From Gemmatimonadetes bacterium SCN 70-22 (GTDB taxonomy: Bacteria; Gemmatimonadota; Gemmatimonadetes; Gemmatimonadales; Gemmatimonadaceae), in contig MEDZ01000029.1 of assembly GCA_001724275.1 (NCBI GenBank), positions 16,126 through 80,125 of the forward strand: a stretch of 64,000 bases of DNA, in the 5' to 3' direction. The notes beneath the pieces were generated by a model. The model did not search any database and was not told where the DNA came from. It was given only the letters and a program-made list of their open reading frames with translations. Positions within the stretch are counted from its first letter, which is position 1. Each line of letters opens with the position of its first letter. A program made the position numbers and the translations under genes. Below, one piece after another: positions 62,575-64,000 of this stretch.

Positions 62575-62673
62575 GCCTCAACGTACGGCTCACTCGCGCC
62601 AGGTCGCCATCTGGACCCCGTCCCGGATTGAGCGCCACGCATCGACCCGGGCGCGCGTCCTTCCTGTGTCGCC

Positions 62674-63072
62674 TCATCCGACCACGCGCACCCCTTCCAG
62701 CCTCCCCAGACCGCGATCGAACGTCACCACATCGATTGCGTCGCGAAGGTAGTCGGCATGAATGAGGCGATCGATGAACCCCGGTTGCGACCTCGCGGTG
62801 CTGCGCGTCGCCGTATCGGCGAGCACCGCGCGTGCGACTCCGGAGCAACGAACTCGCGCATCGCTCAGGAGTTCGAGCAACGCCCGAACCGCCTCTGCGT
62901 GCGGTACGCCATAATGGTGACGCAGCGCGAAGTACGTCTCGCCGACGACGAGATCGGAGACGACGACCGGCGACGGCGATGCCACCACCAGGTCGCGCGC
63001 GATCTCGGCCTGTTCCGCGGGTGCCCCCGTGAGAAGCCGAAGCGCTACCGACGTGTCGAGTCCAACACTCAC
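62674..63072 (-). CDS. vapC: PIN-domain toxin (VapC-like)
   Basis: A 132-residue PIN-domain ribonuclease. Acidic active-site residues are D6 in GLDTSV, E45 in VVGETYFAL, D101 and D107 in FIDRLIHADYL and D119 in TFDRGL. The start GTG 63072 overlaps the TGA of the upstream ribbon-helix-helix gene (GTGA), a typical toxin-antitoxin arrangement. As in VapC family members it probably cleaves RNA (tRNA or rRNA) when the antitoxin is lost. Confidence 0.88.
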   Translation of the reverse strand: MSVGLDTSVALRLLTGAPAEQAEIARDLVVASPSPVVVSDLVVGETYFALRHHYGVPHAEAVRALLELLSDARVRCSGVARAVLADTATRSTARSQPGFIDRLIHADYLRDAIDVVTFDRGLGRLEGVRVVG

Positions 63073-63353
63073 CGACGCGTCTCTCGGCGGCGTGCTCGGG
63101 CGACACTCGCGCGCACCGCCTCCATCGAATGGTCTTCCACGGCGCGTCCGTACTTGGCCAGTGCACCGAACCACTCCGGCCGCCATTCCTCCGCCGCCTC
63201 GCCCTCGGGGGAGCGCCGCGCCGCACCTTCAGGCGAATCGAGCACGTACCGAACCCCCTCGGCGACCAACTCCCTCACGGTGCGCCCGCGACGGGCAGCC
63301 TCGACCTTGAGGCGGCGGTACAGGGCGTCGTCGAAGTCAATGGTGGCTTTCAT
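63069..63353 (-). CDS. ribbon-helix-helix antitoxin (VapB-like)
   Basis: A 94-residue protein with an N-terminal ribbon-helix-helix domain (MKATIDFDDALYRRLKVEAARRGRTV, first strand to second helix, then ELVAEGVRYVL). The C-terminal half (EWRPEWFGALAKYG and an Arg-rich tail) would wrap the PIN toxin. The RHH part likely binds the operon promoter and represses both genes. It overlaps vapC by GTGA. Confidence 0.85.
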   Translation of the reverse strand: MKATIDFDDALYRRLKVEAARRGRTVRELVAEGVRYVLDSPEGAARRSPEGEAAEEWRPEWFGALAKYGRAVEDHSMEAVRASVARARRRETRR

Positions 63354-63420
63354 GAAAGCAAGCTACCCATCTAGCTGGGTCAAATCAACTTCCATCCGCG
63401 TCCGTCGGCGCACGCCCCCG

Positions 63421-64000
63421 TCACTTCCCCCAATTCACCACCGGCAACACCACCCGCCCCGCCGGATTCTCCCGCACGATGTTGATCAACCCCAGCTGTA
63501 CCCCGCTCAACCGCCGCGTGTAGTTCACGATCCCGACGGTCAGCCCCCGCTGCGTCCCCTGGATGTAGTTCACCGCGCTCACTCCAACCCCGCGCAGCAT
63601 CCCGTCCTCCACCACCCGCACCGTCGCGCCAGCCAGCATCAACCCGTTCAGGTCACGCCCCCCCACCCCGAGACCGCCCACGGCGACCCCCTCGATGCGC
63701 GGCGCCCCCACGCCAAGGCCGGCCAGGGCGACCCACTTCACCGTCCCGCCGCTCCCCACGCCACCGGCGGAGGCGAATATCCCGGTGAGGCCGCCGCCAG
63801 ATGCAATCCCCGCCCCGGCCACGTGCACCCCGCTGATCCGCCCCCCGGCGCCCGTCCCGATGCCGGCCACCGAGACGCCGCGCAGGTCGCCCCCGCTCCC
63901 CAGGCCGACGCCGCCGATCGCGACCCCCTCGAAGTCGCCCCCCACCCCGGCCCCGATGCCCCCCACCAGGAGCCCGCTCCCACCCCCGCCAGCCGCAACC
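63421..64000 (-). CDS. glycine-rich beta-repeat protein, C-terminal part (runs off right edge)
   Basis: At least 193 residues lie in the window and the frame stays open to base 64000, so the 5' end is missing. The sequence consists of degenerate 10-12-residue units of the kind GVxVGGxGxGGxG, ending with GIVNYTRRLSGVQLGLINIV and PVVNWGK. This pattern resembles the LA_2272-type surface repeat proteins, thought to form a beta-solenoid at the cell surface. No signal peptide can be judged. Function is unknown. Confidence 0.7.
   Translation of the reverse strand, partial: VAAGGGGSGLLVGGIGAGVGGDFEGVAIGGVGLGSGGDLRGVSVAGIGTGAGGRISGVHVAGAGIASGGGLTGIFASAGGVGSGGTVKWVALAGLGVGAPRIEGVAVGGLGVGGRDLNGLMLAGATVRVVEDGMLRGVGVSAVNYIQGTQRGLTVGIVNYTRRLSGVQLGLINIVRENPAGRVVLPVVNWGK

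Overview
The window is a 64 kb piece of a very G+C-rich bacterial chromosome. Gene content points to Gemmatimonadota or a close relative. Indicators are many secreted exopeptidase-type hydrolases (DUF885, M28, zinc metalloprotease), a VPS10/BNR-repeat protein, two TolB-propeller amidohydrolases, Ser/Thr kinases with C-terminal effector domains, LytS/LytTR pairs and exported DinB proteins. No rRNA or ribosomal protein gene is present to confirm this, so the taxonomy is inference. I found 45 protein genes, of which the first and last run off the edges. I saw no tRNA, rRNA, transposase, prophage or CRISPR array. Genes are dense, and no gene-free stretch exceeds about 255 nt.

Layout. 0-9.6 kb: LytTR regulator and LytS kinase, a DUF885 hydrolase, a thioesterase, a PAS-GGDEF-EAL protein, an HPF/RaiA-like protein, an M28 peptidase, a TerB-like membrane protein and a small membrane protein. 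9.6-25 kb: mostly secreted hydrolases (VPS10-like, DinB, serine hydrolase, amidase, lipoprotein, HExxH protease), then a complete family B DNA polymerase preceded by a tiny secreted-peptide ORF, then a metallo-beta-lactamase-fold protein that has lost most of its metal site. 25-40.3 kb: a second LytTR/LytS pair, HtrA, two Ser/Thr kinases around a TolB-amidohydrolase, a DUF488 protein and a GTGA-coupled pair of multidomain histidine kinases. 40.5-47 kb: a glucose-oxidation cluster, ppgK, zwf and gnd on the minus strand and pgl plus a GH15 glucoamylase divergently on the plus strand. 47-57.5 kb: a second TolB-amidohydrolase, a parallel beta-helix protein, a small membrane protein, a lipoprotein and a 1329-residue membrane-spanning SARP-like regulator. 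57.5-64 kb: LOG protein, second exported DinB, a 53-residue protein, a PD-(D/E)XK nuclease-helicase of lower G+C, a formyltransferase-fold protein, an RHH/PIN toxin-antitoxin pair and a glycine-rich repeat protein at the edge.

How genes work together. The GH15 enzyme can release glucose from alpha-glucans, PpgK phosphorylates it with polyphosphate, and Zwf, Pgl and Gnd carry it through the oxidative pentose phosphate route. This is the clearest pathway here. Signalling genes are unusually frequent and several are translationally coupled through ATGA or GTGA overlaps. The many exported hydrolases suggest use of external protein and peptide.

Sequence signals beyond genes include a 12-bp tandem array (23293-23376), a 24-bp minisatellite encoding a signal peptide (33397-33492), a strand-symmetric enriched octamer CGTTAGGC, an inverted repeat abutting a kinase start codon (26767-26799), a 20-bp palindrome (36672-36691) and hairpins joining convergent stop codons.
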